A DNA stretch of 64,000 nucleotides from the NCBI GenBank assembly GCA_020975725.1, contig QXJR01000023.1, positions 124,001 to 188,000 of the forward strand, in the 5' to 3' direction. Each line of letters starts with the position of its first letter. Within the stretch, counting starts at the first letter, position 1. Below are positions 1-13,329 of the stretch, in pieces. Both the position numbers and the translations under genes were made by a program. Source of the stretch: Picocystis sp. L7. Its lineage: Eukaryota; Chlorophyta; Picocystophyceae; Picocystales; Picocystaceae. The notes under the pieces are model-generated. The model was given only the letters and a program-made list of their open reading frames with translations, had not been told where the DNA came from and did not search any database.

Positions 1-3000
1 CTCCCATTTGCGGCTGGAGCGTCCACTCTCCACTGTCCACTATATTGCTCTGCACCACAGTTGGTGTGTCATTTTTAAGAGAGAGAGGAGAGGAGACGAA
101 AAGTACCACCTTTCTTGAAAACGTTCGGATAAACGCCAGGACTCTTGCTCAAAACAGTAGGCCAGGATTGAAGACTGAGAAGCTGTGCTTTCATGGATTG
201 AAGTTTTCGCCTTGCGGTGAGCAAGGAGTTTGGAATTTCGATTTGGGTTCGTGCTCTTCAAATGTTCACATTAGGATTCAACACGTGCTACTCAAAATCA
301 GGCCAGATTTGCTGACAGCCCTTCATGATTGTGCATCAAACCTCTTCTTTCTGCTTACAGACTCAGCGCAGGTCAAGATGCCAGCAAAGCATCTTTCCAA
401 GAAGCAAATGACAACCAGTGCGTTGGCCTCCTTCTCAATCTCTGTTGAAGCGAGCTCCTTTTCTGTAAGTTTTGCAGATGAAAATAGCCAGGACTTTTGT
501 ATGTTACGGATTGTGAACATTCGAGCACAGAATCAGGTCCAGGGATCTCAGATACAATCAACAGCCGAAGCCGCAGGGGTATTTGTCGAAGGTGTTCCAG
601 GTGCCCCAAGTTGTCTCCTTCGGCCGAATGAAGAGAGTTGCGGAGTAGCTCGGGATCTTTCTTTTGTCGGAAGGAAGACAAAACGAAGAAGGCCCCCTTC
701 CCCATCAGGTAACAGAGGCCAGTTTTTAAGGATGTCTGTTACTGCAGACACGGGTCTTGTTTCGACCAAAGTCCAACTCGCTGGAATATGGCTGCTGGCG
801 GACCCAAAGTTCCTCAAAATTCTCTTCGATGGGTGCTTTTTGTATCTAGATTTGTGCAGAGAATTGATTTCTAATTTGCTAGAATCTGTTACCACGCGGA
901 GAGCTGATGACATGCATTTTGGATTCAAAGAAAACAACAACGTCTCTGCCACACTACTTTTTGAACTTTCGTCTTTGGAGATACTTCTTTTGGAGTCGTC
1001 CCTCGTGAGTCCACCCAGGAGCCCCGGGGCAGGGTCCTTTACGCTTTGCAGCGGCAAGTTGTCTTGGCAGTTGAACAAAGACTGGTATGAGTTTGAAAAT
1101 TCTATATTGGTGGATGAACTTGTACTATGTAGTGGTAAGGAAAGAGTTCTCTTGTCGATAAGAAGATCTCCTCAAAGCACTCGAGAGGATGGTTCATATG
1201 CGGGAAAAATACAATTCACAGTCCGTTCTTGTGGTAGCTCGGACAATGGTCCACAGTGTAACCCTGTGCTGAGGCAGGAGTGCCGTATGCAAGTCAAGGT
1301 TGGTAAGATTCACTTCTCGTATGACTACTTGGGGTTGCAGCAAGTCTTGGAAATCTTTGTGTTCTTCAGAGAGTCAGTGGGTGCACAAATGTACAGTCGA
1401 GGCCAGCCGTGGCTGGACAGAGAAGCCCATGCTAGCCGTGAGCAGACATGGAGAACCTCAGTGCAAGTTGATTTAATCTCTGTCAAAATACCCAAAAGCT
1501 GGGGGGATGTTGCCAATGCTATTGTGATTTCAATGGAAAGCGTTGATGGTAATCATGAAACTTGTAACCCCCAACTGCACATCCTTGTAGGGCAAATCAC
1601 GGCCACTTACAGGACCGCACTGTCTGACGATACAATGCTCCTGGATGCCCCAGCATTAGAAGTGCACGTTAACATGGCAGATAAACAGATCCGGGTTGTA
1701 TCCAACGTGGTTCACTTTTATTTTCACAATGACTGTGTACGCATTTTTATGTGGTTGATGCACTCGAATTGCTCGTCGCACATCCCAGATAGCACCGATA
1801 AGGGGTCAGAAGGGCTTTTTGATGGGGAATCAAATTCTCCACCAACAAGCGAGCCATGCAGTGATGCAGTTCCTGTTGCAGGACAGTCTGTTGCTTGTTC
1901 TTCCTGGTCAATGTACGTATCAATTTCTCAGACCAATGCAAAAGTTGTGGGGCTGCAGGAAGGTGACAACAGTACAGGTGTCAGCGACAAATCATTTGTA
2001 CTCAAAGCAGAAACTTTCACGCTCTCGATTCAGAGAGACGATGAGGAATTGATGTGCACGATCTGCTTTGAGAGACTCAAACTCTGGCAAAATCAAGGCA
2101 CCGACAAAAACAGCACTCCCAAACTTCTACTGGAATGTCCAGGAACTGAACATGGCAAGCAAGATATGTACAACCAACAGTGTGCGACAGGCCGTGCAGA
2201 GCCAAGCAAATTCAGCTTCTCATGGTTGGCTAGTGGTGTTCAGGTCGTCCACTTTGTCCTGTCGCACTCCTGCACATTCTACATGAAAGCAGAAGATTTG
2301 GTGAGCCTAAACCAACTTTGGGAACTGCTCAAGGTGTTTACTTCGTACGAGGTCCCAGAGCATGTTTCACACCATGTTGAGGGAGGTGCTGACAGCTGGA
2401 TTCATTTGAATGTGGTCTTGGAAAGGTGCAGTGTGCTACTTCAGCAAGAACAAGATGCCTGTGTTGGCTCCACTAGCAGCCTTATTTTGCATGGGCAACA
2501 GCTTTATGTCAACTACTCCTGGGACCGTGGGAGCAATGCCGTCACAAAGGTGATCTTCAATGGTTTGGAAGGTTTAGTACAACGAGGGGGCGATCCAGGT
2601 ATTTTGTTGTGGGATCCTGGGATGCTATCTTGCCTTCTTCCTTTCACGGTTCTTTTTGAAAGAACGTGGAGCACCTGCTTTGCAAAGTGTGAGCACCAAA
2701 TCATTGATGACATCAAGGTGGATGCTGCAGAAGGGGTCATCTGGCCGGAGGCCCTCTTGTTGCTCCAACCTCTCATGGGTGCACTTCTGAAGAAGTGGTC
2801 CTCTGGAGATGTGCATGATGGAGTCGATGCTGAGCAGGGGCTTTCAATTCGCGAATTTGAGAACAACCTTGAGTGCGAAGAAGGAAGCACTGTTTTGCCA
2901 ACCCAATACTCATTTTCTGCAAGCCTGCACGCCGGGGTAGCCCGCCTGGTAGATTCCGCGCCGGCAGGCCGCCCCATTCTAGAAATTTCTGTGGACGATC

Positions 3001-6000
3001 TGCATGGAGAATACCAAACTGGAGGAACTAAAGGAGATCTTATCGCGAAACTGGATCTCAAGGCAGGCGGTCGCATGTTCGATGATCTTGGTGACACTCA
3101 GCCTCTGATGGACCCTTGGCATATCCTCCTGCAGAAGAAATGTTCGTTGAAGGCCGCACAGTACCTCATCAATTCAGATCAAAGGCTAAATCTGCTTCTC
3201 TCACCTAGGCTGTTGCACATTTTATCTTCGCTAGAATGTTTTGTCCAAAGTTGGAATGGTTGCCAACCATCTCGCACAGACCCTTTTAGTACCTCACAAA
3301 GGGAAGTGGGAAGAGTACAAGATTTTGCTACGCAGAGTAGGCTAGCCAGTAAGGCACAACGGCCATGGATTCTCATGAACGAGACCGGCGTCCGGCTCTG
3401 GTTTTGGAACGATGATCTTGGTGAGAAATCAAGAACGTATGCAGTGTCACCAGGGGAGGCCCAGCAAATGCCTTGGACACACAAGCGTCAAAGTACTGCC
3501 CGCCCTCCTGTTCTGTCCGTACAACTGGATGGAGCCTGGGCGCCTATCCGGGGTTTGCGCTTCAGCGCCACTGGTCAGCATATTGCAGTGCCAGCCAGAT
3601 CATTGACTGGGTTAAAACCTGTGCCCTTAATAGCTGATATGCCAGGTGGTAGGCGACTGCGATTGCGATCACCTCTGCGAATACGTAACTGCACCAATCT
3701 GGTGCTGTCCTTACGTCTTCAGAATGCAGATGGCGGTCCAAATATTGAAGATGGAAGTTCCGCTCAATGCAGGAGCTTTGGCTTTTTGCACCCAGGAAAG
3801 TTTGCTTCTGTTCCACTGACCGCCCTGTCTGTCAACACTGTTGCATTTATAAACGCGCATCTAGCTGATGGATGTGGCACTTGCTCCTGGATGGCTAATG
3901 ATGGACTCTGGCTGGGAAGCTTGAAAGGGAAGCTTGATGATTTGAAGGGTTTGATGGTTTGTACATCTGACGATTCAAGTAGTTGTGACGCTTTGTACCT
4001 GACCTTGAATGCAGTGGAGTCTCACAGGGTGCCATGGATGGCAGACGAGGGTCCGCTTTCTGGCGAAGGAATCGATGAAGATTACGTGGGTCTCTGCGAA
4101 CTGCAGGTCTTGCCCCCCTTGGTGGTAGAGAGTCGCTTGCCTGAGGGCTACATGCTGAGCTGTAGTTTCATCTCAGATCAACTAGCATCTTCTCATCTGC
4201 ACCCAGATTTATCCAGCGAAAAGGCCACTTACACGGGCGAGGAAGAGGCTGCAAAGGCTTCGTTTCAATCTTCCAAGAAGTTACCTAACGTTTTCCCTCG
4301 AACTTTTAAACGCATTAGCAGCAAAACTGTGGTGGAGAAAGAGGTTGAAACAGTTTCACTCACCACTGGACAAACTGTTGCAAAAGGGGTTGTGAGTGGG
4401 CATCACATCTATCGCTTCGATGTAAAGCGACATACCGTCAGGCTGTCGATGACATTGACTGTACCGCAACATTTTGACGACACCACAGAGGAAAGTACGT
4501 TGGGATTCCAAATGGCGAAGCCAGTCCGAGTGATTGCTCCAAAGACAAGGCGCTCACTGCAGCGTGCTGTTCCGAAACGGAGGAAAGTGGAACTGGCTCT
4601 GAACAGGGGAACTGCCGCACTGGAAACCACAAGAAAGTGGGCAGTGCTGGCTGTTGATATGGAGCAAGTGGTTCACGGAGCACTGTCTTATCGCGTCGCC
4701 GTCTCTGCACCCTATCTACTGGCGAATCACACTCCCATCCCTGTATCTTTTCGCACTTACAAGGTTGCAGTGAAGGGACAGTCCAGCATCGTGACTGTAC
4801 CTCCCTGCGAAGAAAGTGAAGAGAGAGGGTGGAGGGCTCCAGCCCCTGCATTGTTTTATTCGAAGGACAAGAGGGTACTGCTGAAAGTAGGGACCTCCAA
4901 CTGGTCATTTCCCTTCGAAATTGATAAAGTTGGGCTTGACTGCGTTCTTAGGTTGCAGATAAGGGACCAGCCAAGCCGAGCTTACGATGTTGGCCTGGGC
5001 ATATCGTGGATCAAATCAAGCGATGGGCGCAGAATCTCAAGATTGATCACAATTTCTCCAGCCGTTGTGCTCAAAAACTGTACAGGGAAACCAATGAAGG
5101 TGGTAGGTACTCGCACTGGCGAGATTTTGGTGGACGATTGCAAAGTTCTTCCCTTACTGAGCTCTGTGCAGGCAGAAGACACAGCGGAGGTATCATTACC
5201 AAAAGAGGAAATGGAAGGTGACATGGTGGTAGGTCACCGATTTCTATGCATTAAGCCTGATGATGTTCTGTCTGGGAATCTACATTGGACATGGTCAGAA
5301 CCTTTCCGTATCAACACCCCTGGGGATCAGACATTGCGTCTGTGTGCACTTCATCCCGAAAGCTCTGCCTCAAATTTGCCGGAAGCTTGCAGAGATGGAA
5401 ACACTGCAGAGGCTTCAGAAAGCACCCTGCTGGATGTGCATGTGCAATTTGTTTCTGCCAGTCTTATTGTGACGCTTGGTCCACTCGGGTCTCCAAGGGT
5501 AGCTCCCTATCGCATCTCGAATGCCTGTAGCAAAATGCGGCTAAAATGCTATCAGAAAGGTTTATCAAGCAGGTATTTTTACGTGGAACCTCTTTCTTCT
5601 GTTGAATATGCATGGGATGCCCCTGTGCGGCCCCGTCGGTTGAAAGTCGCTTTGCAACCTTTTGGTTGCTCTCAAGTTTTTGTGAGGGAGTATGAGCTCG
5701 ATGAGATTGCTACGCGCCCTTCCATCATTGTGAAGTACAAACAGCAGCCACAGCACAAGGATAAGAATACCGTTGAAAGCAGCCCTAGCAGTCGTCATTT
5801 CTCTCGTGTTGCGAGCATGACCCAGTCAAAAACAGAGAAGCAAAAATCTGTTCTGTCGAGAGGGAAGCAAAAAGTCACCAGGGGCTTTTCTGAGCCTCGA
5901 GGGATTCTTACCTCCAGTAAACCAACCAAAACGTCTGATGGTGATCAGCAGCAACAGCATTCGCGAAGGCTTAAGACGGGCAGTAGAGAGATAACTGAGG

Positions 6001-9000
6001 TCTTCTCTGTGCGTGTGTTCGCATCTGGTTCTACACGCGTCCTCGAGTTTTCAGACCTTGCTGGCACGTTGTCTGAAGATAGGAACGAAGAAGCTAGGTT
6101 GATAGCCTCAAAATTTGAGAAAGTTCAGAAGAGAATATCATCTGTAGATCAAGCCCTGCATCAGTTGAACATTCGAAATGAGCAGATTCCGTCAAATTGC
6201 AAAGGAGACTCTGTGGAAGCTACTCAATCTACGGAGCTGTTGACACCTGGAAATGCGCTGCTCATTTCCGCAGCTGATCGGTTTTCCAGAACAGTGAGCT
6301 TTCCAAAGTCCACGCCGGAAATTGCAACTAATGCTGCTATCAATGACTCGTCCGTGTGGGACATTGCCTCAATCGTTGCTGGAGGAGAGCTGCGTGTCCT
6401 TGTTTGTGCTGTTGACGGCTTTCGAGAAGGGTCTCCAATAACTCAGACAGACAAGTCACTTACGTATGTCACAAACCTTTCTCGGCTACGTCCGTTCGTT
6501 CGAGTTTGTTGCGGGAAACAACAACGCCAAACATGGGCCCACAAATCTGGGCAAAATCGGCCATCAGGCTGGACGTGGGATGAGGAACTCGTTTTTCATG
6601 GTGTTGCTGCTACCGATACAATCAGGGTAGAAGTGCTTGACTACAATCGCAAAGGAGAACATGGTTTTTTGGGAGAGGCTTTTGTCGATCTTGCACCATT
6701 TTTCCAGGATGAAGATATAGAAGATACTGTTGCTGCAGAAACAAATGCTGGAGTAGAATCCCCAGGAAGGCGTGCCAGCTGGTTTACATTGACCAGTCGA
6801 GGCGCATCTAGGAACGCCCTCTATCACGGCCGAGTAGGCCTGGCATTGTCCTGGAACAGATCCTTGCTCGAACAGCTCACCCTGGCCCTGAAAGCGAAGG
6901 AATCAGAGTTGCACCTTAAAGAGTCTATTCTGTCTGAACTCCAGGGTGCCCACGAGGGTGCAACAGACACTGCATTGGCGGCAAGCCTATCTCAAGCTTC
7001 AGGTAGAGTCATTCAAGGAGATAAGGGTGGCAATCTTGCTGGTCTTTTCACCCGCTGGACAAGACAAAGGCAAGCGGTGAATGAAGACAAGGACCTTCTG
7101 CGAAAAGATGTTGCTAAGCCGGGATCAAGTCTCCACCACAGCAAAGAGAAATATGAGAAGCTCCTGATTCGGGTGATAGAAGCAAGGGGGTTGAATCCCT
7201 CCGAAACATCCCTTGCACCATCCCGCTCTCACTGTGATTCTTATGTTAGGGTTAATTTGAAGGGTGTAGGCTTTCATTCGCCAGCACATACGCGCACCAT
7301 TTACTCCACAAATGATCCAGTCTGGAATGAGAGCATCTCCTTTGCAAAACTTTACAAGAACTCTTCCATCAAGTTCGAAGTGTTCAGGAGAAACAAGTTT
7401 GGGAAAGATACTAAACTGGGAACAGCTACTGTTGATGTATCAAAGCTGCCACCAAAGGTTCCGCATTACCTCCGCTTGCAATTGAGTTCCAAAAGGCGTC
7501 GCTCTCGTCATACTGACCAAGCAAGTAGTGCCTGGCTTGGCGAACTGAGGGTGCGCATCCAGTGCATGCGAGCACCGGGTGCATCGTTCGACAATAGTAT
7601 GGGACAGCTTTCTCACGTCAATGATGTGCAAGATGAAGAGGATGCCAACTTTCGCCTACATGTTCGGGTTCCTGGTATTGGACTTTCTTTGGCAGAAGGT
7701 GCAGCCCACCCTGGCTTGTCTTGGTCATCTGGAAATGAGCTCCTGCACCTTTACGTTGGTGAATGTGATTTGCAACTTGCAAGAGTATCCGGTGACGATC
7801 GTGTTCGCTTGACGGTGAAAACCCTTCAGTTGGACAATCAGCTTTTCTCTGCACAGGATCCAGTGATCTTGTATCCCACTCCTGTGACACATCAGGAGAG
7901 TTCAAGGCCTGTCCTGGAAGTCAGTTTTGTTAAGTCACATTCAGATGTCTCAGCTGTGCACTTCCGGTATCTCTCTTTCCTCATGCAAGAACTGGACATA
8001 CATTTGGAAGAGGCGTGGTTGGACCAGGTCTCCTCCTTCGTTCTTGAAACTATTTTGGTTTGGAAGTCTCACTCGCTCCTGGGAGATGAAGATGTCGAAG
8101 GAGATGCAACAGGAGCAGCGCTTTCGATCAGTAGAAGCTTGCAGACGGCATCCATACAACTGGCTTTGGAGCACGCGCGTGCTTCTCCTCCACAGCTGAT
8201 GCAAGGGCGAAGGCTCTGGTATGTTGAACTTCTCCATATCCATCCAATCAAAGTGAACGTGACTGTAAGGACAGGTCACACGCTAGGACCCCCCCCTCTG
8301 GAAGATGTTGGGATTGTCCAAGAGAAGGCAGATGCTGGTTTCAGTGCTCTCACGGGGTTCCCCATTCTATCCATTTCCAATGCTCCTGTGCGATTGGATG
8401 CCCTGTTGGTAGAACATGTGTTTGAGCAAAGGAGCGAGCTCGTCGATAAATTGCACACTCACTACCGCCGGCAGATTTTGGTAGAGATATACAAAGTAAT
8501 CGGCAGCGCTGCAGCATTAGGAAGCCCTGTTGCTGCACTTGCGGACGTGGGTACCGGGGTCACCTCCTTGTTCTATGAACCAGCACGTGGATTTGTACAA
8601 AGGTAAGTTTCTGCGCATCATCTCTGCTTGCGATTCTGCTAAATGGTTGTGTAGCTCCTGAGCCCTCCGAACTGACACCTTTGTCGATCTTCCCTCTTTG
8701 CATAACGAAGCCCCAAAGACTTTGGCACAGGAATTGGCCGGGGCATGAAGCACCTTGTGCTCCATAGCGTGGCAGGTTTGATGGGGTTCATATCCACTGG
8801 CATGGGCAGCGCAGCTCTCGGACTTGAATGCATAAGCCGGCCCGCACATCTACAATGGACATCAGACAGGGTGAAAGCTAAGCATGGAATCCGGCGAAGG
8901 ACAAGAAGGGGAAGCATATCTAACGCTGTGAAAGACATTGGAGTCGGGGTTTACTTTGGTTTCTCTGGCCTGGTAAGGCAGCCAGTGGAAGGGGTGCACA

Positions 9001-9941
9001 ACGATGGTGTATTGGGGCTCTTGAGCGGAGCAGGAAAAGGCACAGTTGGCGTGCTTGCACTTCCAGCAGCAGGAGTGGCACGCTTCTTCTCCAAAGTAGC
9101 TGGGGGGCTTGGTGAGCTTGCGGGACCTAAAGAGTTGAGAAAGCCCCATGTGCGTGTGAGAGCCCCACGTGTGATGGAAATTGAGGCGGCCGCATCTCAG
9201 GCCCGGCTCCTGAACCATGTGCAGCACACTTTAAGCACCTTAGGAGTAGACTGTTTGCAGGAGGATGTTCCTCGAGTGGTTCACTTGATCGATGGAAAGC
9301 TTTATGTGCTGACTGATAACCACATCGTTTGCTTGACTGCTGCAAGAGAGCAACAGGATTGCCTTGCTGCCAGCGTACATTGGCACGTGGACTTGCAGCA
9401 TGTGATTTCCTTGACACGCTCATCGGAATATGTGAAGATAAAGTACTGCACCCAGTTCCAGCAGTATGAAGCTGAACAGGATACAACTTCTTCTAAAACT
9501 GGAAGCGACATCCCTGACGCAGACTCAGAAGTGGATGACGCCGCAGAACATAGCATGACCGGTTGGCAGAGGTTGTTGCATATGAAGAAGAGGCGGATAT
9601 GGTGCCCTTCGTTGGATCAGCGAGACTTGATCTTCGATGAAATCAGCAACCTGATGGCTTGCAAGGCTTCCAGTGGTTCTGTATTTGCCCAGGAGCAAAA
9701 CTTTGATATGACCTTTGAAGATTCTCCCACAGATGGCTGCATGGAGCCAGCGGGCAAAACCGAGGGGGAGCAGCAAACGGTGGAACACCTTGCAAGCACA
9801 CAAGCTCCATCACAGAGAAGCCCACATGCCGGTGGTGATGATGGGACTGAATCTGTTGACATATTTTGCAACGTATGCGGATACGAAATGAGGAAAGCCG
9901 GTGCTCAATTCTGCAGTAGGTGTGGTGCTGCTCAATGCTAG
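1..9941 (+). CDS. VPS13: VPS13-like bridge lipid-transfer protein, 5' partial, two visible exons
   Basis: The frame is open from the first base, so the N-terminal chorein end lies outside the window. Exon A runs to 8602 and exon B from 8711 to 9941. The intron 8603-8710 starts GTAAGT and ends AAG; splicing restores the family's C-terminal path (FYEP..GFVQ joined to SPKDFGTGIGRG). In order I see beta-rich VAB/SHR-BD-like repeats (about 3360-5700), two C2-like domains (about 6380-6700 and 7155-7490), the conserved VPS13 C-terminal helices (about 8400-9120), a PH-like segment (about 9200-9680) and a terminal zinc ribbon with two CxxC pairs (about 9864-9938). VPS13 proteins move lipids between membranes at contact sites; C2 plus PH modules fit plant-type members. 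The zinc ribbon is unusual. The family call is firm; the exact subfamily is not. Confidence 0.88.
8603..8710 (+). other. Intron in the VPS13-like gene
   Basis: 108-nt GT-AG intron with donor GTAAGT and acceptor ending CGAAG. The upstream frame meets TAA inside the donor. Joining 8602 to 8711 completes a Ser codon and continues the conserved VPS13 C-terminal sequence in frame. Confidence 0.9.
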
Positions 9942-10119
9942 TTGCTCACGTGAGTATGAAGCCAACCTTCGTCCATCTCTCCGCGCAGTCTGGTTTGGCA
10001 CCGAACAAAAACACATGAAGCCTCAATCATTCCTCCATGGTGTGAGTATAAGCACCACAATCGTTTCAAGAGGAGGAAGAGTAAGTCGACATTTATTTAC
10101 AGTTCCCAGCCTGTGTATC

Positions 10120-11264
10120 TCAAATTCTTGGGCTGAATCGCTTCCCGAACCTCGAAGTGAGGCGCTTTTCCCAGTTTTGATATTTCTCCTCCACCTCTCT
10201 GAAGAATCCTGTCATGATGCGGTCCGCATTTCTGTGGAATGACCCAGCGTTCTTTTGCATCTCGTGTCCGAACTCTGCCACAAACTTGTCCATCAGATCC
10301 TCCACGTGGTCCGAAAAGTGCTTGATGAACTGCAGGAACTGCGAATTTTGACGCAGCCCCTTTGGTAGGAATGCAAGATTCTTCCCCATGCGTTCTTGTT
10401 GTTCTCTGACTTTTTGGCTGAGTCTCCGGATCTGGCTAGCTGCACGCACCCTCTTTTCCTTGACGTAGCTGATCCCCAGATCCTTCCGGGTGTATCCTCT
10501 GGCCAGATTCCTCATGACATAATCGTTGTAGTTTTTGATGATTCTCAGAATGAGATCCGAGGTGGAGATGCCGTCCGTCCGTTGAGTTTCCACGAAACGG
10601 TCGAGTTTCTTGACCATCCCGTAGACATCGTCTGCTTGTCCGGACGCGTCTGCGTAGGGCAGTGCATCGTGGGCCACGAAATCAATCTCGTGTTCGTCCA
10701 GGAACTCCTTGGTCACCACCCAGGGCGCATCGGTGATGATTTCGTCCACCCACCTGCAGTGCCTCAAGGTTTCGTACCTCTCCTTGTCTGTCAGCACCGT
10801 CTTCCCCTTGAAGCTGTGTGTCACCTTGTCGCTGCAGCATCCGACGATCAGGTGGACGTTGGGGAACACTTTTTTGGCCTGTTCCAGTGCCCTGGAATGT
10901 CCAAAGTGGAAGAGATCGAAGATCCCTTTGCACCACCAGCCGTTCCCAAGGACCCCGTGTGTTCGAATCCACACATCCGTTGGTTTCGTTCCCAAACACG
11001 TCCGCGACACGCATCCCGTCAGTCCTTCTCTTCTTCTCCCGTCTCTCCCACGGCGACGCGGAGGGACGTCTCACGCGTTCGTCGCGTCCTTCGTGGCGCC
11101 ATTCCTTCGCGACCGTTTCACGCACCGTCGGCGTACACGCGCACGGGTCTTTCGGCGTGGTAGGGATCCTTGATGCGTTGGAAGGAGACCTGCACGGCTG
11201 CAGGTCCCGTTCGCTTCGCCTCTTCCCCTTCTATCTTGTGGTTGCGACGCGGTGGACGCGTCAT
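10120..11264 (-). CDS. PCYT1: Choline-phosphate cytidylyltransferase (CCT), two exons
   Basis: Exon 1 is 11126-11264 and exon 2 is 10120-10925, giving 314 residues. The intron starts GTGCGT and ends CAAAG. Splicing builds [18 protein letters not shown], with the cytidylyltransferase HxGH signature at about residues 53-56. The RTDGISTSD signature follows at about 162-170. A basic, helical tail probably binds membranes, as in animal CCT. The enzyme makes CDP-choline, the rate-limiting step of Kennedy-pathway phosphatidylcholine synthesis. The ATG at 11264 is the only one in frame after an upstream TAA. The gene is convergent with the VPS13-like gene, whose end is 178 bp away. Family identity is secure; preference for choline over ethanolamine is inferred from close similarity to CCT. 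Confidence 0.92.
10926..11125 (-). other. Intron in the CCT gene
   Basis: 200-nt intron, donor GTGCGT, acceptor GCAAAG, phase 1. Without it the catalytic domain would lack its conserved RVYADG strand, which sits in exon 1 and joins exactly in frame. Confidence 0.9.
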
Positions 11265-11697
11265 CGCGTCGACGTGATGCGCGATGGAACACGCGAATGC
11301 GTCGGAAATCGGAGGGACAGGAACGTCGGGAATAAATCCAGGGATTTATTCGTGAGGCGGGGAGGGAGGGAAAGGGCCGAGAAAAGGGTCTAGGGCGGAA
11401 TTGGGGGAAGGGGAAGAGGGGAGGACGAGGGGAAAGACCTGGACCGAAAATCCCGTCGGAAAAGGGTTCGGGCGTGGATTTTCGGTGGGGTCGTCGCCAG
11501 TCGTCGGGTGGGGTTGGTCCAAGGGGGAAGGACCCCACTGGAACCAGGGTGCATGGAGCGATGGCTGGTGTTGTGTTGTGTTGTGTCCATTGGTAAGGGG
11601 AGGAGGAGGGGTCAAGAGACGGGTGCAAAGGGAGCGAACCAAGGTCGAAGGCAGAGGCTCGGACACGCCCAGGAGGTGCGGTGGTGCGACGGAAGGT
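11265..11697. other. Divergent intergenic region between CCT and a coiled-coil gene
   Basis: GC-rich, purine-skewed spacer that probably holds both promoters. It contains a short TGTTG-type repeat near 11569-11586. I see no conserved gene. The + frame stays open here but encodes low-complexity Gly/Arg-rich sequence. Confidence 0.5.
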
Positions 11698-13329
11698 ATG
11701 GAATGGATGGACCGACCCCATCACGGAACAGACTGGGAACCAACCACCAGCAGCACCAGCGAAAACACGTCCGACAGCAGCCTCCTGCAGCTGGCCAGAG
11801 ACATCAATGAAGACCTGGACCATGCCCTGAATAGCAAGGAAACCAAGGCTGGACGAAACGAGAGGGATAGAAGCCGCACAAGAAGCACCAGACCATCCGA
11901 AACGAGCGAGTCACCGTGGAAGGACATGCTGCCCAAAGATACATGGGAAAGCAGCCCTTCCGGAACCGGAAAGACAGAGGCCTGGACACCCAGACCAAGG
12001 CCAGGACGGACCAGAGAAGCTTGCCTGCAGAAGAAAGTGGAAGACCTGACCGAAAAACTGAGGCAAGCCAAACACAAGAAACAAATGGCAGAAGAAGAAC
12101 TCGCCGAACAGAGAAGAGAGAGACAAAACGTGGAAAGAAGGCTGAAAATTCAATACGAAGATCGCCTGCGAGACTGCCGCAGGGAAATACACAAGACCAA
12201 GCAGCAGCTTGCGGAGGCCAACGAAAAGGCAGAAATAATGGCAACGCAAGAGAGACCAGAGGCAAACGGTACCGCCGGAACTGAAGTTGACCACCTTCGA
12301 TGCAGGATCCAGCAACAAGAAAAAGTCATCCTCCAGTACAAGCAGAACGAAGACCAGGCAGACAAGAACGCAAAAGCAATGGAAAAAACCCTGTCGGAGG
12401 AACGACAGACCTCCTCCAAGATTGTCCAAGGGCTAGAGAGGGAAAACAAGGAGCTGCGAAACAACGTAAGGTCTCTCCAAGAAAAGATGAAGCCTGAATC
12501 ACCATCCGTCCAACCCAGCGCCAAAACACAGCCGATTAGTTTGGATGCGTCGCAGGATCAACACCTACCAGACCCTGCCCTGGAAGCACTTGATGCGAGA
12601 GACAAGGCAACGCCTAGGCTCGAAAGGCCACCCCGTCATCCTGATTGCTTGCAATCATTCATCGTCCGGTCTACAGGGGGACCAGCGGAGAAAACCAGTC
12701 TGCTCCATGCAGGATCGCTGGCCAGTGAAGTGGATGAGCTCACTTTGCTCTGCAACGAGCAATGGGCCTTGTTGGAGCAGCTCTTCCAACAGCTTTCGAG
12801 GTCCCAGGTTTCCACACCCATGCACGACAGTCATCTTTACTATCATCTAATCACTCAGCTGGACAAAATTGACCATGCGCAAAGCCTGGGACGGCCCCGG
12901 CTAGGCTTTGTCGGCTTCCAACAAGCACCGACTTGTCAACCACATCAAGGAACAAGCAGGCACGATGGTCTGACCAAGGAGGACGCTGATCTCAAAGACT
13001 CGCTCCTTGCAGCTAACAAAAGGGTATCTGAATTGGAGGGGGCCCTTTGCGACAGCAAGCAGACTTTGGCTACTCTAAAGAGAGCAGATCCATCATCGCC
13101 TCTCCGACAAAAGGTCCTGGAATTGGAAATTCGTCTCCAAACTCAAGAGGAAGCATGGCGTGAGGCCCTTGCCACCGTTCGTAAATCTGCAGCCAGTGAA
13201 GTTCGTACTGTACGGGCTCATGCTGCTGCCGCACTGCGTTTAAGAGATCAACGCCTTGCAACTCTCCGTGGCGAGCTTCAAGAACTCCTATCCATTGCTC
13301 ATGCCTGTCTGCAGCCTCGTGAGCTTTAA
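11698..13329 (+). CDS. Uncharacterised coiled-coil protein (543 aa)
   Basis: I do not recognise a family. The start is the ATG at 11698 (MEWMDRPHHG); the open frame upstream is low complexity and lacks protein character. A Ser/Thr/Arg-rich N-terminal segment is followed by a long charged coiled coil at about residues 105-270, a less helical middle (about 270-440) and a second helical block at the C-terminus. The heptad-rich parts suggest a cytoskeletal, centrosomal or membrane-tethering scaffold, but nothing proves this. It is divergent from CCT and convergent with the GT61 glycosyltransferase. There is no signal peptide and no membrane segment. Confidence 0.7.
   Translation: MEWMDRPHHGTDWEPTTSSTSENTSDSSLLQLARDINEDLDHALNSKETKAGRNERDRSRTRSTRPSETSESPWKDMLPKDTWESSPSGTGKTEAWTPRPRPGRTREACLQKKVEDLTEKLRQAKHKKQMAEEELAEQRRERQNVERRLKIQYEDRLRDCRREIHKTKQQLAEANEKAEIMATQERPEANGTAGTEVDHLRCRIQQQEKVILQYKQNEDQADKNAKAMEKTLSEERQTSSKIVQGLERENKELRNNVRSLQEKMKPESPSVQPSAKTQPISLDASQDQHLPDPALEALDARDKATPRLERPPRHPDCLQSFIVRSTGGPAEKTSLLHAGSLASEVDELTLLCNEQWALLEQLFQQLSRSQVSTPMHDSHLYYHLITQLDKIDHAQSLGRPRLGFVGFQQAPTCQPHQGTSRHDGLTKEDADLKDSLLAANKRVSELEGALCDSKQTLATLKRADPSSPLRQKVLELEIRLQTQEEAWREALATVRKSAASEVRTVRAHAAAALRLRDQRLATLRGELQELLSIAHACLQPREL

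Noticed and set aside
10955-10985. GTTCGAATC motif suggesting a second tRNA T-arm
   Set aside because: The flanking bases do not form a T-stem, and no D-arm or acceptor stem is present; it lies inside the CCT intron.
10682-11125. 147-residue minus-strand frame overlapping CCT
   Set aside because: It covers the CCT intron and an out-of-frame part of exon 2.
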